Assembly: GCA_913056255.1 (NCBI GenBank)
Contig: CAJXLN010000014.1
Span: forward strand, 1-43,326
Source: an uncultured Thermotogae bacterium
GTDB lineage: Bacteria; Thermotogota; Thermotogae; Mesoaciditogales; Mesoaciditogaceae
DNA length: 43,326 nucleotides
Reading direction: 5' to 3'
The number at the start of each line of letters is the position of its first letter. Position 1 is the first letter of the stretch. The translations under genes and the position numbers were made by a program. Below, one piece after another: positions 9,752 to 20,500 of the stretch. Below the pieces are notes generated by a model, which saw only the letters and a list, made by a program, of their open reading frames with translations, ran no database searches and was not told where the DNA came from.

Positions 9752-11256
9752 CACTCATTACGATCTCGGCTGTTCTATTGGCCATGGCCATGCCCGGGAT
9801 GATCTCTTCCATCTTTGTGTGGTTTGGGCTTGTCCCTTTTTTATTCGCTCTAAGAGATTTAAAATGGTGGAAATCCTTGTTGTGGAGCTGGTATTTCGGT
9901 ACTTTGTACATTGGAATCGCACTTTATTGGCTTCTCCCTACTTTGACTAAAAATATATCTGAATTCAACGGATTTCCATCATCCCTTGGTGTTATCGCCT
10001 TTTTTTTAATGATCGTAATTGAAGGAAGTTTTTTTGCGATTTTTGGGATGTTTTACAATTCGATCGAAAAGCTTCATTTACCAAAGATTCTAAAGATATT
10101 TCATGCCACGAGCTTCGCAGGCCTTTACGTGTTAATGGAGTATTTACGCGGTTTTGGAGAGATAGGCTTTACGGGTGCGCGTCTTTCAGATGCGCTGTAT
10201 TCACAGATTGGCATCCTTCAAATCGTTTCCGTTTCCGGGACACTCGGATTGACTTTTCTGATCGCTTTCATGAATTACATGATCTACACATATTTAAAGA
10301 AAAAGCGCTGGCGCAGTCTTGTCACTTTGTCCATCATAATAATCGGATTTTACTCTTTTTCACTTTTCATTCCACAATTTTTCAATCGTAATTATAAAGG
10401 AAATAAGATATCGATCGGAGTGGTTCAAACAAATGTCTCTGTGGCTCAACGTTATCGTATGAGCTCCTCAAAGATCGCTCAACAAGTTGACAATGATCTG
10501 GCCGAACTATCAAAAACCTCCACTTTGATCGTTTTTCCCGAGGGTACATTTCCTTATGATTTCAAAAAAGGACCACTTTATCAAAAAATCGTCTCATCAT
10601 TGAAATCCAATGACGTTCACGTTATTTTAGGGTATCCATCCACGGTGGGGCAACTTTTTTACAATTCTGCAGGTTTATTCGGGCCACATGGGCTTGAAGA
10701 GATCTATTCTAAACATGTGCTCGTTCCTTTCACAGAAACTTTACCCTACCCTAAATTGTTTGGAGTTTTTGGCTTTTTGAAGCTCACGCGATTTTTCAGT
10801 CCAGGCAGTAAATTCACGATTTTCAAATGGAACGGTAAGAGATTCTCCGTTCAAATATGTTTTGAGAGCTATTTTGGATGGCTTTCAAGAAAATTCACCA
10901 ACGAAGGTGCTCAGTTCTTGATCGCCATCACCAATGACAGTTGGTTCGATCAACGTAGTGCACTGGTTCAACATTTTGCTCAATCTGTATTCAGAGCTGT
11001 GGAAAACAGAAAATGGGTGATTCAGGTGGCTGATACGGGAATCACTGGGGCAGTTGATCCTTATGGTCACATCGTAAAAGAGCTTTCAACAGATTCTGCG
11101 ATCAAGACTTCCTTTTTTGTCATTCCAAACGTTAAGCGCACATTTTACGATGAATTCGGAAACTGGATATTGTGGCTTTCGATTGGATTGATCGGATTGA
11201 ATTTAGTGATTGGAATCCTTGATAGTGCTGCAAAAAAAAGAGAAAGGAATGTTTAA
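9700..11256 (+). CDS. lnt: Apolipoprotein N-acyltransferase
   Basis: Adds the third acyl chain to the N-terminal cysteine of lipoproteins at the outer face of the inner membrane. Several hydrophobic helices occupy roughly residues 15-220, followed by a nitrilase-type domain with the expected triad: E281 in FPEGTF, K338 in YSKHVLVPF and C387 in QICFES. The start is uncertain: TTG at 9700 has AGAGGTG 5 bases upstream, while ATG at 9709 has no well-placed site. Either overlaps topA by 43-52 bases in another frame. Four lipobox proteins in this window are plausible substrates. Confidence 0.92.
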   Translation: MPKMQERIRRRGFGKRLTLITISAVLLAMAMPGMISSIFVWFGLVPFLFALRDLKWWKSLLWSWYFGTLYIGIALYWLLPTLTKNISEFNGFPSSLGVIAFFLMIVIEGSFFAIFGMFYNSIEKLHLPKILKIFHATSFAGLYVLMEYLRGFGEIGFTGARLSDALYSQIGILQIVSVSGTLGLTFLIAFMNYMIYTYLKKKRWRSLVTLSIIIIGFYSFSLFIPQFFNRNYKGNKISIGVVQTNVSVAQRYRMSSSKIAQQVDNDLAELSKTSTLIVFPEGTFPYDFKKGPLYQKIVSSLKSNDVHVILGYPSTVGQLFYNSAGLFGPHGLEEIYSKHVLVPFTETLPYPKLFGVFGFLKLTRFFSPGSKFTIFKWNGKRFSVQICFESYFGWLSRKFTNEGAQFLIAITNDSWFDQRSALVQHFAQSVFRAVENRKWVIQVADTGITGAVDPYGHIVKELSTDSAIKTSFFVIPNVKRTFYDEFGNWILWLSIGLIGLNLVIGILDSAAKKRERNV

Positions 11257-12877
11257 ATTGAACTGGTGGAAAGATTCGGTATTTTATCAGATTTATCCAA
11301 GAAGCTTTAGGGATCATAATGGAGACGGTGTAGGTGATTTGAAGGGCATAATCGAGAAACTCGATTATCTTTCATGGCTTGGTGTAGACGTCGTGTGGAT
11401 TTCTCCATTCTTCAAATCGCCAATGAAGGATTTTGGATACGATATCAGCGATTACAAAGATGTCGATCCACTTTTTGGCACCTTGAGTGATTTCGATGAT
11501 CTCGTGTCCGAAATTCATCTAAGAGGAATGAAGATCATAATCGATCAAGTTTACAATCATACCTCCGACAAACATCCATGGTTCATCGAATCAAGAAGCT
11601 CTCTGAATAACCCAAAATCCGATTGGTATATCTGGAAAGATCCAAAACCAGATGGTAGCCCTCCAAACAATTGGGTCTCGCTGTTTTCGGGTGAGAAACC
11701 GTTAAGTGCATGGGAGTGGGATGACAACAGAAAACAGTACTATCTGCATTTGTTTGGAAAAGAACAACCCGATTTGAATTGGCGAAATCCTGAAGTTAAG
11801 AGTGCGATATTCGATTCCATTGAATTTTGGTTAGAACACGGAGTCGACGGATTTAGATTTGATGCCGCCTCACATTATTACAAGGATCCATTATTCAGGG
11901 ATGCTCTAAAGGGTCCCCAGATCAAAAAAAGCCTTTTTCACAGCGTGAGAGATGAGTATTACTGGGATCGCTTTTCCGCGAGGCCTGAAAGCCTTTTGGC
12001 GGCTGAGGAAATCAAGAGTTTTATGGATTCTTATGGTGAAAAGGTTAGTGTTGCTGAAATACCCGCTGATATGGGGTTATGCTTGTATTTACTTTTTACG
12101 ATTCCGGGGAGATTTGACATCGCTTTCAACATCGATTTCATGGAAAAACTCTCTCTCAACGCGGAAAAAGTGCGCGAACTTTCAGAAAACGTGGACGCCT
12201 TTTTCGGTGAAAGGGCATGGCCGAGTTATGTCCTTGGAAATCATGACAATTACCGAATAATAAACAGACTAACTGATGGTATGAAAGTCAGTGAAGATGA
12301 AAAAAAGTCGATTGCAAAGCTTATGGCCACATTCCTCCTAACAATACGCGGAACTCCATTCATATACTATGGCGAGGAAATCGGAATGGAGGATACGGAT
12401 ATTCCTTACGATAGAATTGTGGATCCATGGGGAAAATCTCTTTGGCCTAAAAAAGGACGTGATGTTTGCCGTACTCCCATGCAATGGAATAATGGGGAAA
12501 ATGCTGGATTTTCAGAAACAACTCCCTGGCTTCCAGTTAATCCCAACAAAACATTTGTAAATGTTGAAGATGAAACCAAGGATCCGAATTCGATCTTGAA
12601 TTTTTACAGATCGCTTTTGAAATTGCGAAAAGATCACGTTGCACTCAGACGTGGCACAATGAAGTTTCAAGATGTTCCATGTGGTATAATATTTTATGTA
12701 AGAAAAACATCAAAAGAGCGAGTAGCCGTTTTGCTGAATTTTAGCTCTGCAGTTCAGTGTGTTGATCTTACTTTTGATGGAAAAGTGCTGATCGGAAGTC
12801 ATAAAGAATCTGGCGAGAAATTCCGCGAGAGTATAGAATTGGCTCCATTTGAATCAGTTGTTATGGATGTTTTTTAG
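11249..12877 (+). CDS. GH13 alpha-glucosidase / oligo-1,6-glucosidase-like
   Basis: Glycoside hydrolase family 13 with the (beta/alpha)8 core; about 542 residues, no signal peptide, so cytoplasmic. The family motifs are region I DQVYNHTS, region II GFRFDAAS with nucleophile D205, region III VAEI with acid/base E270, and region IV LGNHD with D333. EQPDLNW and the WWKDSVFYQIYPRSF opening are typical of alpha-glucosidases acting on maltooligosaccharides or isomaltose; exact specificity is not readable. The ATG overlaps the lnt stop by 8 bases but abuts its ribosome-binding site, so TTG at 11258 (AAAGGA 9-10 bases upstream) is an equal candidate. It would feed glucose to the pathway containing Pgi. 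Confidence 0.88.
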   Translation: MFKLNWWKDSVFYQIYPRSFRDHNGDGVGDLKGIIEKLDYLSWLGVDVVWISPFFKSPMKDFGYDISDYKDVDPLFGTLSDFDDLVSEIHLRGMKIIIDQVYNHTSDKHPWFIESRSSLNNPKSDWYIWKDPKPDGSPPNNWVSLFSGEKPLSAWEWDDNRKQYYLHLFGKEQPDLNWRNPEVKSAIFDSIEFWLEHGVDGFRFDAASHYYKDPLFRDALKGPQIKKSLFHSVRDEYYWDRFSARPESLLAAEEIKSFMDSYGEKVSVAEIPADMGLCLYLLFTIPGRFDIAFNIDFMEKLSLNAEKVRELSENVDAFFGERAWPSYVLGNHDNYRIINRLTDGMKVSEDEKKSIAKLMATFLLTIRGTPFIYYGEEIGMEDTDIPYDRIVDPWGKSLWPKKGRDVCRTPMQWNNGENAGFSETTPWLPVNPNKTFVNVEDETKDPNSILNFYRSLLKLRKDHVALRRGTMKFQDVPCGIIFYVRKTSKERVAVLLNFSSAVQCVDLTFDGKVLIGSHKESGEKFRESIELAPFESVVMDVF

Positions 12878-12905
12878 CATCGAATAGAAAGGGAGGAAAT
12901 ACGTT

Positions 12906-14477
12906 TTGAAAATATTGATGGTTTACCCGAAATATCCAGATACTTTCTGGAGTTTTAAACACGCTTTGAAATTCATTTCTAAAAAGTCAGCTTTACCTCC
13001 GCTGGGATTGGTAACGATTGCATCTTATCTTCCCAGTACTTGGGATGTAAAATTGGTGGATATGAACTGCAAAAAATTGAAAGATGAGGATATAAAAGAC
13101 AGTGATTATGTTTTTATAAGCGCAATGACTATTCAACGTGAGTCTTCCGAAGATGTTATAAAGCGATGCAACGAATTGAACGTTCCCGTCATTGTCGGAG
13201 GACCTCTTTTTACCATGGAGCCTGATAATTTTCAGGATGCGGATCATTTTGTTCTGGGAGAGGCTGAAGAGATAATGAGTGAACTCGTGAAAGATATTGA
13301 TAACAACCATGTCAAGAGATATTACGCAAGTCCGAAATTTCCAGACATAACCAAAAACCTTGTGCCAAAATGGGAACTCTTAAACCTTGGAAATTACGCA
13401 TCTATGAGTATTCAATATTCCAGAGGATGTCCTTACAATTGCGAATTTTGCGATATAGGTGCACTTAACGGACGTGTTCCAAGGGTGAAAACGCCAGAAC
13501 AAATCGTTCAAGAAATCCAGGCACTTTATGATGCAGGCTGGGGAAAGTCCAGGAGTTCTATTTTCTTTGTGGATGATAATTTTATAGGTAAAAAGGCAGT
13601 GCTGAAAAGAGAGGTATTGCCCCTTATAATTGACTGGCAAAAAGCTCACAACTACCCTTTCACATTCTACACAGAGGTATCCATAGATCTCTCGGATGAT
13701 GATGAGCTCATGAGTTTGATGTCAGAAGCTGGTTTTGATAGAGTTTTTGTTGGAATAGAAACGCCCGATACAGGTAGTCTTCAAGAAGCTAACAAGATCC
13801 AGAATGTAAAGCATGATTTGAAAAAATCCGTTGAAAAATTACAATCTTTCGGATTCGATGTTCAGGGAGGATTTATTGTTGGGTTTGACAGCGATCGTCC
13901 GACCATATTCAAGCGACAGTTTGATTTCATTCAAAAAACCGGCATAGTCACAGCTATGGCAGGGATATTAAACGCTCCACGCGGAAGTGATCTTTACGGA
14001 AGAATGAAGAGAGAAAACAGGCTTATCGGAGAGATCACAGGTGACAACGTGGATCTATTCACGAATTTCATACCCAAGATGAATGTGAAAACGCTTGTTT
14101 CTGGATATAAGGAACTTGTAGCTCGGCTCTATTCTCCCAAGAACTATTATGAGCGGTTGAAAAAATTCTTGTTAACTTACAATCTTCCGAGAATTTCAAG
14201 GCCTAAGATAAATTTCACGGATGTTAGAGCTTTTTTGAGATCAATTGTGGTAATAGGAATATTTGGAAAAGAGAGAAAGGAATACTGGAAACTGCTTGGA
14301 TGGAGTTTGTTTAAGAGAAAAAAGTATTTTCCAACTGCTGTGACTTTTGCCATATACGGCTATCATTTTAGAAAAATAGCTGAGAGGATATTCAAAGAAC
14401 CAATAGAGCCCATTCTTAAAAAATTCAGCCTGGCTGAGTACAAATTGAAAAAATCTCGCAAACCTATTACTCTGTGA
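12906..14477 (+). CDS. B12-binding-domain radical SAM protein
   Basis: 523 residues. An N-terminal Rossmann-like domain (about 1-150) of the cobalamin-binding type lacks the DxHxxG motif, so any cobalamin would bind without a protein histidine ligand. A radical SAM core follows with C175, C179 and C182 in the CPYNCEFC motif and a GFIVGFD strand. The basic C-terminal part (about 400-510) resembles the extension (DUF4070) seen in HpnP/HpnR-like enzymes that methylate or couple lipids. Substrate is unknown; a membrane-lipid modification is a guess from the family. It starts at TTG with GGGAGG upstream, 28 bases after the glucosidase gene. Confidence 0.8.
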   Translation: MKILMVYPKYPDTFWSFKHALKFISKKSALPPLGLVTIASYLPSTWDVKLVDMNCKKLKDEDIKDSDYVFISAMTIQRESSEDVIKRCNELNVPVIVGGPLFTMEPDNFQDADHFVLGEAEEIMSELVKDIDNNHVKRYYASPKFPDITKNLVPKWELLNLGNYASMSIQYSRGCPYNCEFCDIGALNGRVPRVKTPEQIVQEIQALYDAGWGKSRSSIFFVDDNFIGKKAVLKREVLPLIIDWQKAHNYPFTFYTEVSIDLSDDDELMSLMSEAGFDRVFVGIETPDTGSLQEANKIQNVKHDLKKSVEKLQSFGFDVQGGFIVGFDSDRPTIFKRQFDFIQKTGIVTAMAGILNAPRGSDLYGRMKRENRLIGEITGDNVDLFTNFIPKMNVKTLVSGYKELVARLYSPKNYYERLKKFLLTYNLPRISRPKINFTDVRAFLRSIVVIGIFGKERKEYWKLLGWSLFKRKKYFPTAVTFAIYGYHFRKIAERIFKEPIEPILKKFSLAEYKLKKSRKPITL

Positions 14478-14566
14478 TCACACGTTTTTGCATGAATGCT
14501 TGAAAAATCCTTTGTTTTGAGCAAAGTACACAATTTGGGCTGTATTTTGTATGTGAAAGGAATTTT

Positions 14567-17323
14567 ATGAAAAACAAAAGAAAAATCACATTTCTCCTAT
14601 CGACAGTTATTTTGCTTGTGTTAACACTCTCATCATGTATCTTGCTTAAAGAAAAACTGACACTTCGATCTGTACCGAGTAATGTGAAAGTAAAAATCGA
14701 TAATGAACAAATGGCAATAACTCCTGTCACAAGAGATGTGAGCTTTGGTGAACACACACTTGAGGTTCTCACGACTTATAAAACGGTTGGAAATTATGCT
14801 GGTAAGAACAATGCAAAATACACATTTGCAAGCTGGTCGGATGGTTCACACGAAAATCCACGCACTGTGAATATCGATTCTTCAAAAACTTATACCTTTC
14901 ACATGAACACTTTGTATAGATTGATCGTCGGGGCGAATATACCGGGCGCTTCGATCTACGTTTCCCCAGAAACCCCTGATAGATTTTACTCGGAGGGTTC
15001 TTCTATTACACTGAAAGCTCCGATTGTACAGGGATATATTTTCCAAACGTGGTTGGTGAATGGAACAACGGAAACGGGTAGTTCATTGATTCAGTCTATG
15101 ACAATTCCAATTCAAGCCACAGCAATGTACATTCGCGATCTTCCGCCAAATAAGCCGTCTGTTTCCTACCCCTTGGATGGTGCCACTGATGTATCGACAA
15201 ATGTCACTTTGCGATGGTTCGACACAGATCCAAACGGTCAATCTTTAACCTACGATCTCTATTTTGGAAAATCGCAAACTCCACAATTGTTAGTCCGTGA
15301 CATAAACTCTTTTCAATATTCGCTATCCAACTTGAACTATTCCACAACATATTATTGGTACATTGTCGCGAGCGATGGGAAAAATACAACAAAGGGGAAT
15401 CTGTGGAGGTTTACAACTCAAGATCCACCAGCTCCACCTGCACCGGCTAATTTACATGAAACATCAGTGGCGACGAACTCCGTCTCGATCGCGTGGAATG
15501 CGTCTCACGGGGCATCCTACTACAAAATTTATCGCTCAACGGACAACGTGAATTTTTCCTGGACTGGTCAAACAACTTCAACGAGTTACACTGATAATGG
15601 TCTCAGCCCATCTACAACATATTATTACAAGGTAACGGCAGTCAATGCTTACGGAGAGTCTGGCTTTTCGAATGTCATAAGTGTGACAACAAGTGTACAG
15701 CAAGAAAATGGAACCATAAATGGGGAAGTGAACGTGTACACTGGAAAAAGCGCGTTCATTTCTTCAGCACCTCAAAATTTCGTCTCAACGAATTGGCAAA
15801 TACAGGAACATCCAAAATCAAGTTACATTCCAAACGAGGTGATCGTTGGATTCAAAAGGGATGTTAAAATCACGGCGGCATTTGCAGGGCCAAATGCACC
15901 TTTCGATTACAAAGTAACGAGCACCTTGAGAACGCCAGATCGAAGTGTTAATTTGGCACTCGTAAAGGTTTCAACGGATGTCGAAAAGGCTGTGAAATAT
16001 TTCAAATCGCTTCCCAACGTTGAATACGCAGAACCAAACTACATTTCATACGCATTGTCAACACCAAACGACCAGTATTATTCTAAACAATGGAATCTTC
16101 CAGATATCGATGTTCCACAGGCATGGCAGGTTACGAAAGGCGGAAATACGGTTATTGTCGCCGTTTTGGATACCGGTGTTTCTTTAACACATCCAGACTT
16201 AAAAGATGTCCTGGTAAATGGATACAATTTCGTATCTAATAATACAGTTCCCATGGACGATTATGGACACGGTACACACGTTGCCGGAATAATAGCTGCA
16301 GAGACGAACAATTCGATCGGTGTTGCCGGCGTTGATTGGGGTGGAACCTTTTCAACGAAGATCATGCCAGTAAAAGTGCTGGGATCAGACGGAGTTGGAA
16401 GCGATTATCAGGTTGCGGAGGGCATAGTTTACGCAACACAACATGGTGCTAAGGTTATAAATATGAGCCTTGGAGGTAGCAACTTTTCCACTACAGAAGA
16501 AAAAGCGTGTCAGTACGCCTACGACAACGGTGTGGTGCTTGTAGCTTCAGCGGGAAATTCAAATGCGAATTCTCTCGACTATCCCGCAGCGTTTTCAACG
16601 GTAATTCCTGTATCCGCTGTTGGCCCCGACAACACGCGTGCTTATTACTCTAACTACGCATCAAATGTTATTTATGCACCAGGTGGAGAAATGCACTCCT
16701 ATGGAGATCCAAACGGGATAATAAGTACGTATTACGCAACGTCAACAACGCCTCACAATACCTATGCCTATCTTCAGGGAACATCTATGGCCGCACCTCA
16801 TATATCTGCCGTTGCCGCTTTGATGATATCAAATGGTATAACCGATCCGGCTAACATATGGAACATTTTGAAAAACACATCCACTTACATAGGTCCTTCC
16901 TCTGAATATGGGTATGGTCTTGTCAATTCGTACAACGCGGTGACGTATAACGGTAGATGGGAACCCATGATCGTGTGGGCTGAGAATTCAAACGATAACC
17001 TCGTGGCTGAATCGACAGTTACGAATAGTGGAGATTTCTCTATGACGCTTCCCGTTGGAACGTACAAAATCTACGCCTGGCAGGATTTCAACGGTGATGG
17101 TGTGATCGACCCAGGAGATTTTTACGGTTTTTACGGTTATCACGGTTATTCATCCGACTCACCAATCTCAGTTAATGTCAGTGCAACTTCTTCTTTGAAT
17201 CTGGACATTCTCGTCAGTCCGAAAATAGACAATTCAAATTACCCCTTAGGAATTTCTGATCTTTTACAGATAAGAAATTACGTGAAAAGCGAGATCACCA
17301 AGCACTACAATTTGACTCATTAA
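14567..17323 (+). CDS. Secreted subtilisin-like serine protease lipoprotein with PEGA and FN3 domains
   Basis: 918 residues. A lipoprotein signal ends LTLSSC with C24 as the lipidated residue, so the protein is membrane-anchored outside the cytoplasm. Next come a PEGA-like beta domain (about 30-100), two beta-rich domains, an FN3 domain (about 293-376), an I9-type propeptide (about 423-490) and a peptidase S8 domain with D535 in VLDTGVS, H568 in GHGTHVAG and S740 in GTSMAAPH. The tail has a dockerin/EF-hand-like calcium loop, DFNGDGVIDPGD. AAAGGAA precedes the ATG. Its FN3 module is nearly identical in DNA to that of the gene at 21051, which ties it to the surface cluster downstream. Confidence 0.93.
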   Translation: MKNKRKITFLLSTVILLVLTLSSCILLKEKLTLRSVPSNVKVKIDNEQMAITPVTRDVSFGEHTLEVLTTYKTVGNYAGKNNAKYTFASWSDGSHENPRTVNIDSSKTYTFHMNTLYRLIVGANIPGASIYVSPETPDRFYSEGSSITLKAPIVQGYIFQTWLVNGTTETGSSLIQSMTIPIQATAMYIRDLPPNKPSVSYPLDGATDVSTNVTLRWFDTDPNGQSLTYDLYFGKSQTPQLLVRDINSFQYSLSNLNYSTTYYWYIVASDGKNTTKGNLWRFTTQDPPAPPAPANLHETSVATNSVSIAWNASHGASYYKIYRSTDNVNFSWTGQTTSTSYTDNGLSPSTTYYYKVTAVNAYGESGFSNVISVTTSVQQENGTINGEVNVYTGKSAFISSAPQNFVSTNWQIQEHPKSSYIPNEVIVGFKRDVKITAAFAGPNAPFDYKVTSTLRTPDRSVNLALVKVSTDVEKAVKYFKSLPNVEYAEPNYISYALSTPNDQYYSKQWNLPDIDVPQAWQVTKGGNTVIVAVLDTGVSLTHPDLKDVLVNGYNFVSNNTVPMDDYGHGTHVAGIIAAETNNSIGVAGVDWGGTFSTKIMPVKVLGSDGVGSDYQVAEGIVYATQHGAKVINMSLGGSNFSTTEEKACQYAYDNGVVLVASAGNSNANSLDYPAAFSTVIPVSAVGPDNTRAYYSNYASNVIYAPGGEMHSYGDPNGIISTYYATSTTPHNTYAYLQGTSMAAPHISAVAALMISNGITDPANIWNILKNTSTYIGPSSEYGYGLVNSYNAVTYNGRWEPMIVWAENSNDNLVAESTVTNSGDFSMTLPVGTYKIYAWQDFNGDGVIDPGDFYGFYGYHGYSSDSPISVNVSATSSLNLDILVSPKIDNSNYPLGISDLLQIRNYVKSEITKHYNLTH

Positions 17324-17548
17324 TACGCTGAAAAATTAAAATTATTCTTAAAATTCAAACCTTTTTTCACTTTGACAGAGATAATAGTGTGATTTCTTTG
17401 AAGAATGCGTGATGTGCTGCGTTTTAGTATATCTTGCATATTTCTAAATAATAAAAAATGGATATCTTTAACTTTATGTTCTTAAATCGTTGATGGCACT
17501 AAAGGTGTATAATAAAAAGGTTAATATAGTTGAAAGGGGGAGTAAACA
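17324..17548 (+). promoter_or_regulatory. Intergenic region with candidate promoter for the surface cluster
   Basis: 225 bases, very AT-rich. TATAAT at 17508-17513 lies 35 bases before the GTG of the Ig-repeat gene, but no good -35 sits 16-18 bases upstream; TTGATG is only 12 bases away. A strong GAAAGGGGGAG ribosome-binding site precedes the GTG. No terminator hairpin was seen for the protease gene. Confidence 0.45.
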
Positions 17549-20500
17549 GTGAGAAGGATTTTCCTAGTAAGTATGCTTTTTTTAATCGTGTCGATTTTTG
17601 CATTTGCGCAAGTTAGCGTTAACGTTAACCCTCAAATACTTCCTCCCGGTGCCCCGTTTGAAGTGATGGTGGATTCCGATTTGTCTGGGATATCTTCCGT
17701 AGTTGTCACATTCAACGGGACATCTTCGACTTCTGTTGTGATTCCGTCGTTTTTCACATTCTACGCTCCAAAATTGGTGAACGGTCAAGCTACAAACGCA
17801 ACTGTGCACGTAAAAGTCTTTACCAAAGATGGTAAAGAATATCAGAAAAGCTTGACCTTACATGTTTCGAATAATGCCAATCCAGTCGTGATCATGAAAA
17901 AGCCACGGAACAAAGACGGAAAAAAATTCGAGAAAAATTTTATCAGCGGAAATGTATATTTTCCCGTTGAGATTTATGGAGGAGTGGGGATAAGTGAGAT
18001 CGATTTTATGGTTGATTCGACGATCGAATCTTCTCAACTGATTTCATCGTCTAGCCCCATTGGTCTTTACAACAAAAAATTCGAAGTTAGAACGGGCAAG
18101 CTTAGGCTTAAAAATGGCTGGCACGTATTCTCGATAAAAGTGGTGAGCGTAACCCATCAAATTTTCTCTAAAACTGTGGGATACATTGTCAATAACGAAC
18201 TTCCTCTTATCGAGTTTCAGAAATTAGGTAAATGTTTGGCCGCGAGTACAAACGTAACGATCAACGTCACAGCGAAATCGACCCTTAGCGGGATTTCCGA
18301 AGTGATGGTGATGTACGGCAATACTCAAAAAAATGCCACAAGAGAATCAACTGACAGTTGGAGTGCTTATGTCACAACACCCAAAAAGAGCGGGGAATTG
18401 GCGATCAAGGCAGTGGCGATAGACAATTCCATGAACGAATCTTCAAAAACCGTGAAAGTTTTCATAGACGGAAAGAGACCAACGATAAAGCTTTCAAATG
18501 ATGCTAAAAAAATCAATTCCACTTACTGGAAGCGAAAGTCACCACTAACATTTACAGTTAAGGCGACAAGTGGCTCTGAATACTGCGGAATAAAACCACT
18601 TGTAGAAGTGAAGGCTGTGAATTCAAAAGGTATTGTAGTCTCAACGAATACCAAGATGATTAAGATTGCAACTCCAGACACTTACACGATTTCTGCAAGT
18701 GTTGTCGACCCTGTTAACGAATTAACGGATTCCACTGTTGCAAAATTCACGTTCAAAATCGATAACACTCCACCGGTTATAAAGTCAATCAAGCTATTGC
18801 CAAAGGAATTTAAAATAGATGATCAAACGATCGTTGGCCCCAGTTCAACTATAACTGTTACAGTTGTTGCCACGGACGGAACTGGGGTGGGAATTGCTGA
18901 GATTATTCCTCTGCCAAAGGTAGTGGGGAGAAAGATTGGCTCTGATACCTGGAGTTTCACAAATTACAATTCTCAATTGCATCCTGGCTTGAATGAACTA
19001 CCCTTGAAGTTAACGGTTTTGGATAGGCTGGGAAATTCGGCATCGATCGATATTACTAAAAAAGTTTTCGTTGATAACAAGTCTCCAACGATCAAGGTTA
19101 CCATTCCAAATGATTCCATATATAAAAATGGAACTTATTGGAAGAAAGTATCTCCATTTTGTGTGAACTACAAAATCACAACTGATAGCGGAGTAAAACC
19201 CAAATACGAAATAATCGTTAATGGCATAGAAAATCCATCAACGACGATTTGCTTAAAACATAGTGGTGTATTCAAAATAACTGTAGTAGCCACGAATCCT
19301 GTAAATGATCTCTCAACTGAAACATCCACAACTCTTAAGATCCGCTTCGACGATCAGTCTCCTGATATAAAATCGATCGAATTATCGCCAAACAAATTCA
19401 AAAAGGATGGGCAAATCATCATTGGACCTAACAGGCGGATCAGGGTGAGTGTAAAAACGACGGATAATGGAATTGGGATACAAAATATCTTTGTGAACGG
19501 GAAGACAGCAAAAAAAGTCTCAGATGATGAATATGTGACTACGCTGATGAGTCCATCGAATTTGAAAATGAGTGACAAGTGGCCCATTAAGATTGTGACA
19601 AAGGATTATCTTGGAAACTCCACAAAGGTTGGAACGAGTGTATTTCTTGATGTTAAACCTCCAACGATAACGTGTAGACTCGTTCCATCAGTGTATTACA
19701 ACCGTAAGAATAAGACTTACTGGAATAACAAGACCCCGTTTATCGTGTTGGTTGATGCCAATACGAACTCAGGAGTGAAAGCTTCGATTGTTTCGAAACT
19801 CAACGGCAAATCTTTTGATGAAGCAACACTTGTAAGAATTGCCGGAACGTACAGATTAACTGTTGTTGCCACCAATCCCGTTAACGCTCTTTCAACCAGG
19901 CGTGAAAAGACATGGAAGCTTGGATTCGACAAAACACCACCAAAAATAACCAAAGTAACTGTGCCAGCAACGGTTGGCCCTGATGCGAGGATCCTGGTCA
20001 AAGCCAGCGTGACTGATAAAGGAATTGGTGTGTACGGAGTGTGGGCTAACAACAAGCCGATGTCTCGGGGTCGAGATTACGACAACGTGTATTCCGCCAC
20101 ACTCACGATACCGTCATCTTTATTGACAAGTGAATACTGGCCAATAAAGATTCATGCCGTTGATGTTTTTGGAAATGGTTCCAATGTGGCGACACGCATT
20201 TTCATTGACATGAATCCCCCAAAGATAAGCCTTTATCTCAACGACAAAAAACTCAAGAATGGATCGGATAGGGTATTTTACTTCAGCAAAGCTCCAATTT
20301 TGAGATATTCGGCTTACACTGATGGTAAGGAAAAAGCCGAATCGAAGATGTATCTCGATTGCGGTAAGGAAACGCAGAATTCCGTGAAAATATCGGGTAC
20401 TCATTTCGTTACCGTTGTTTCGACTGATCCTACAAATGGAAAAGCCACAGAACTCAAAGTGAAATTCAGCGTTGTTGTGGAGAATGGCAAACCGATCGTG

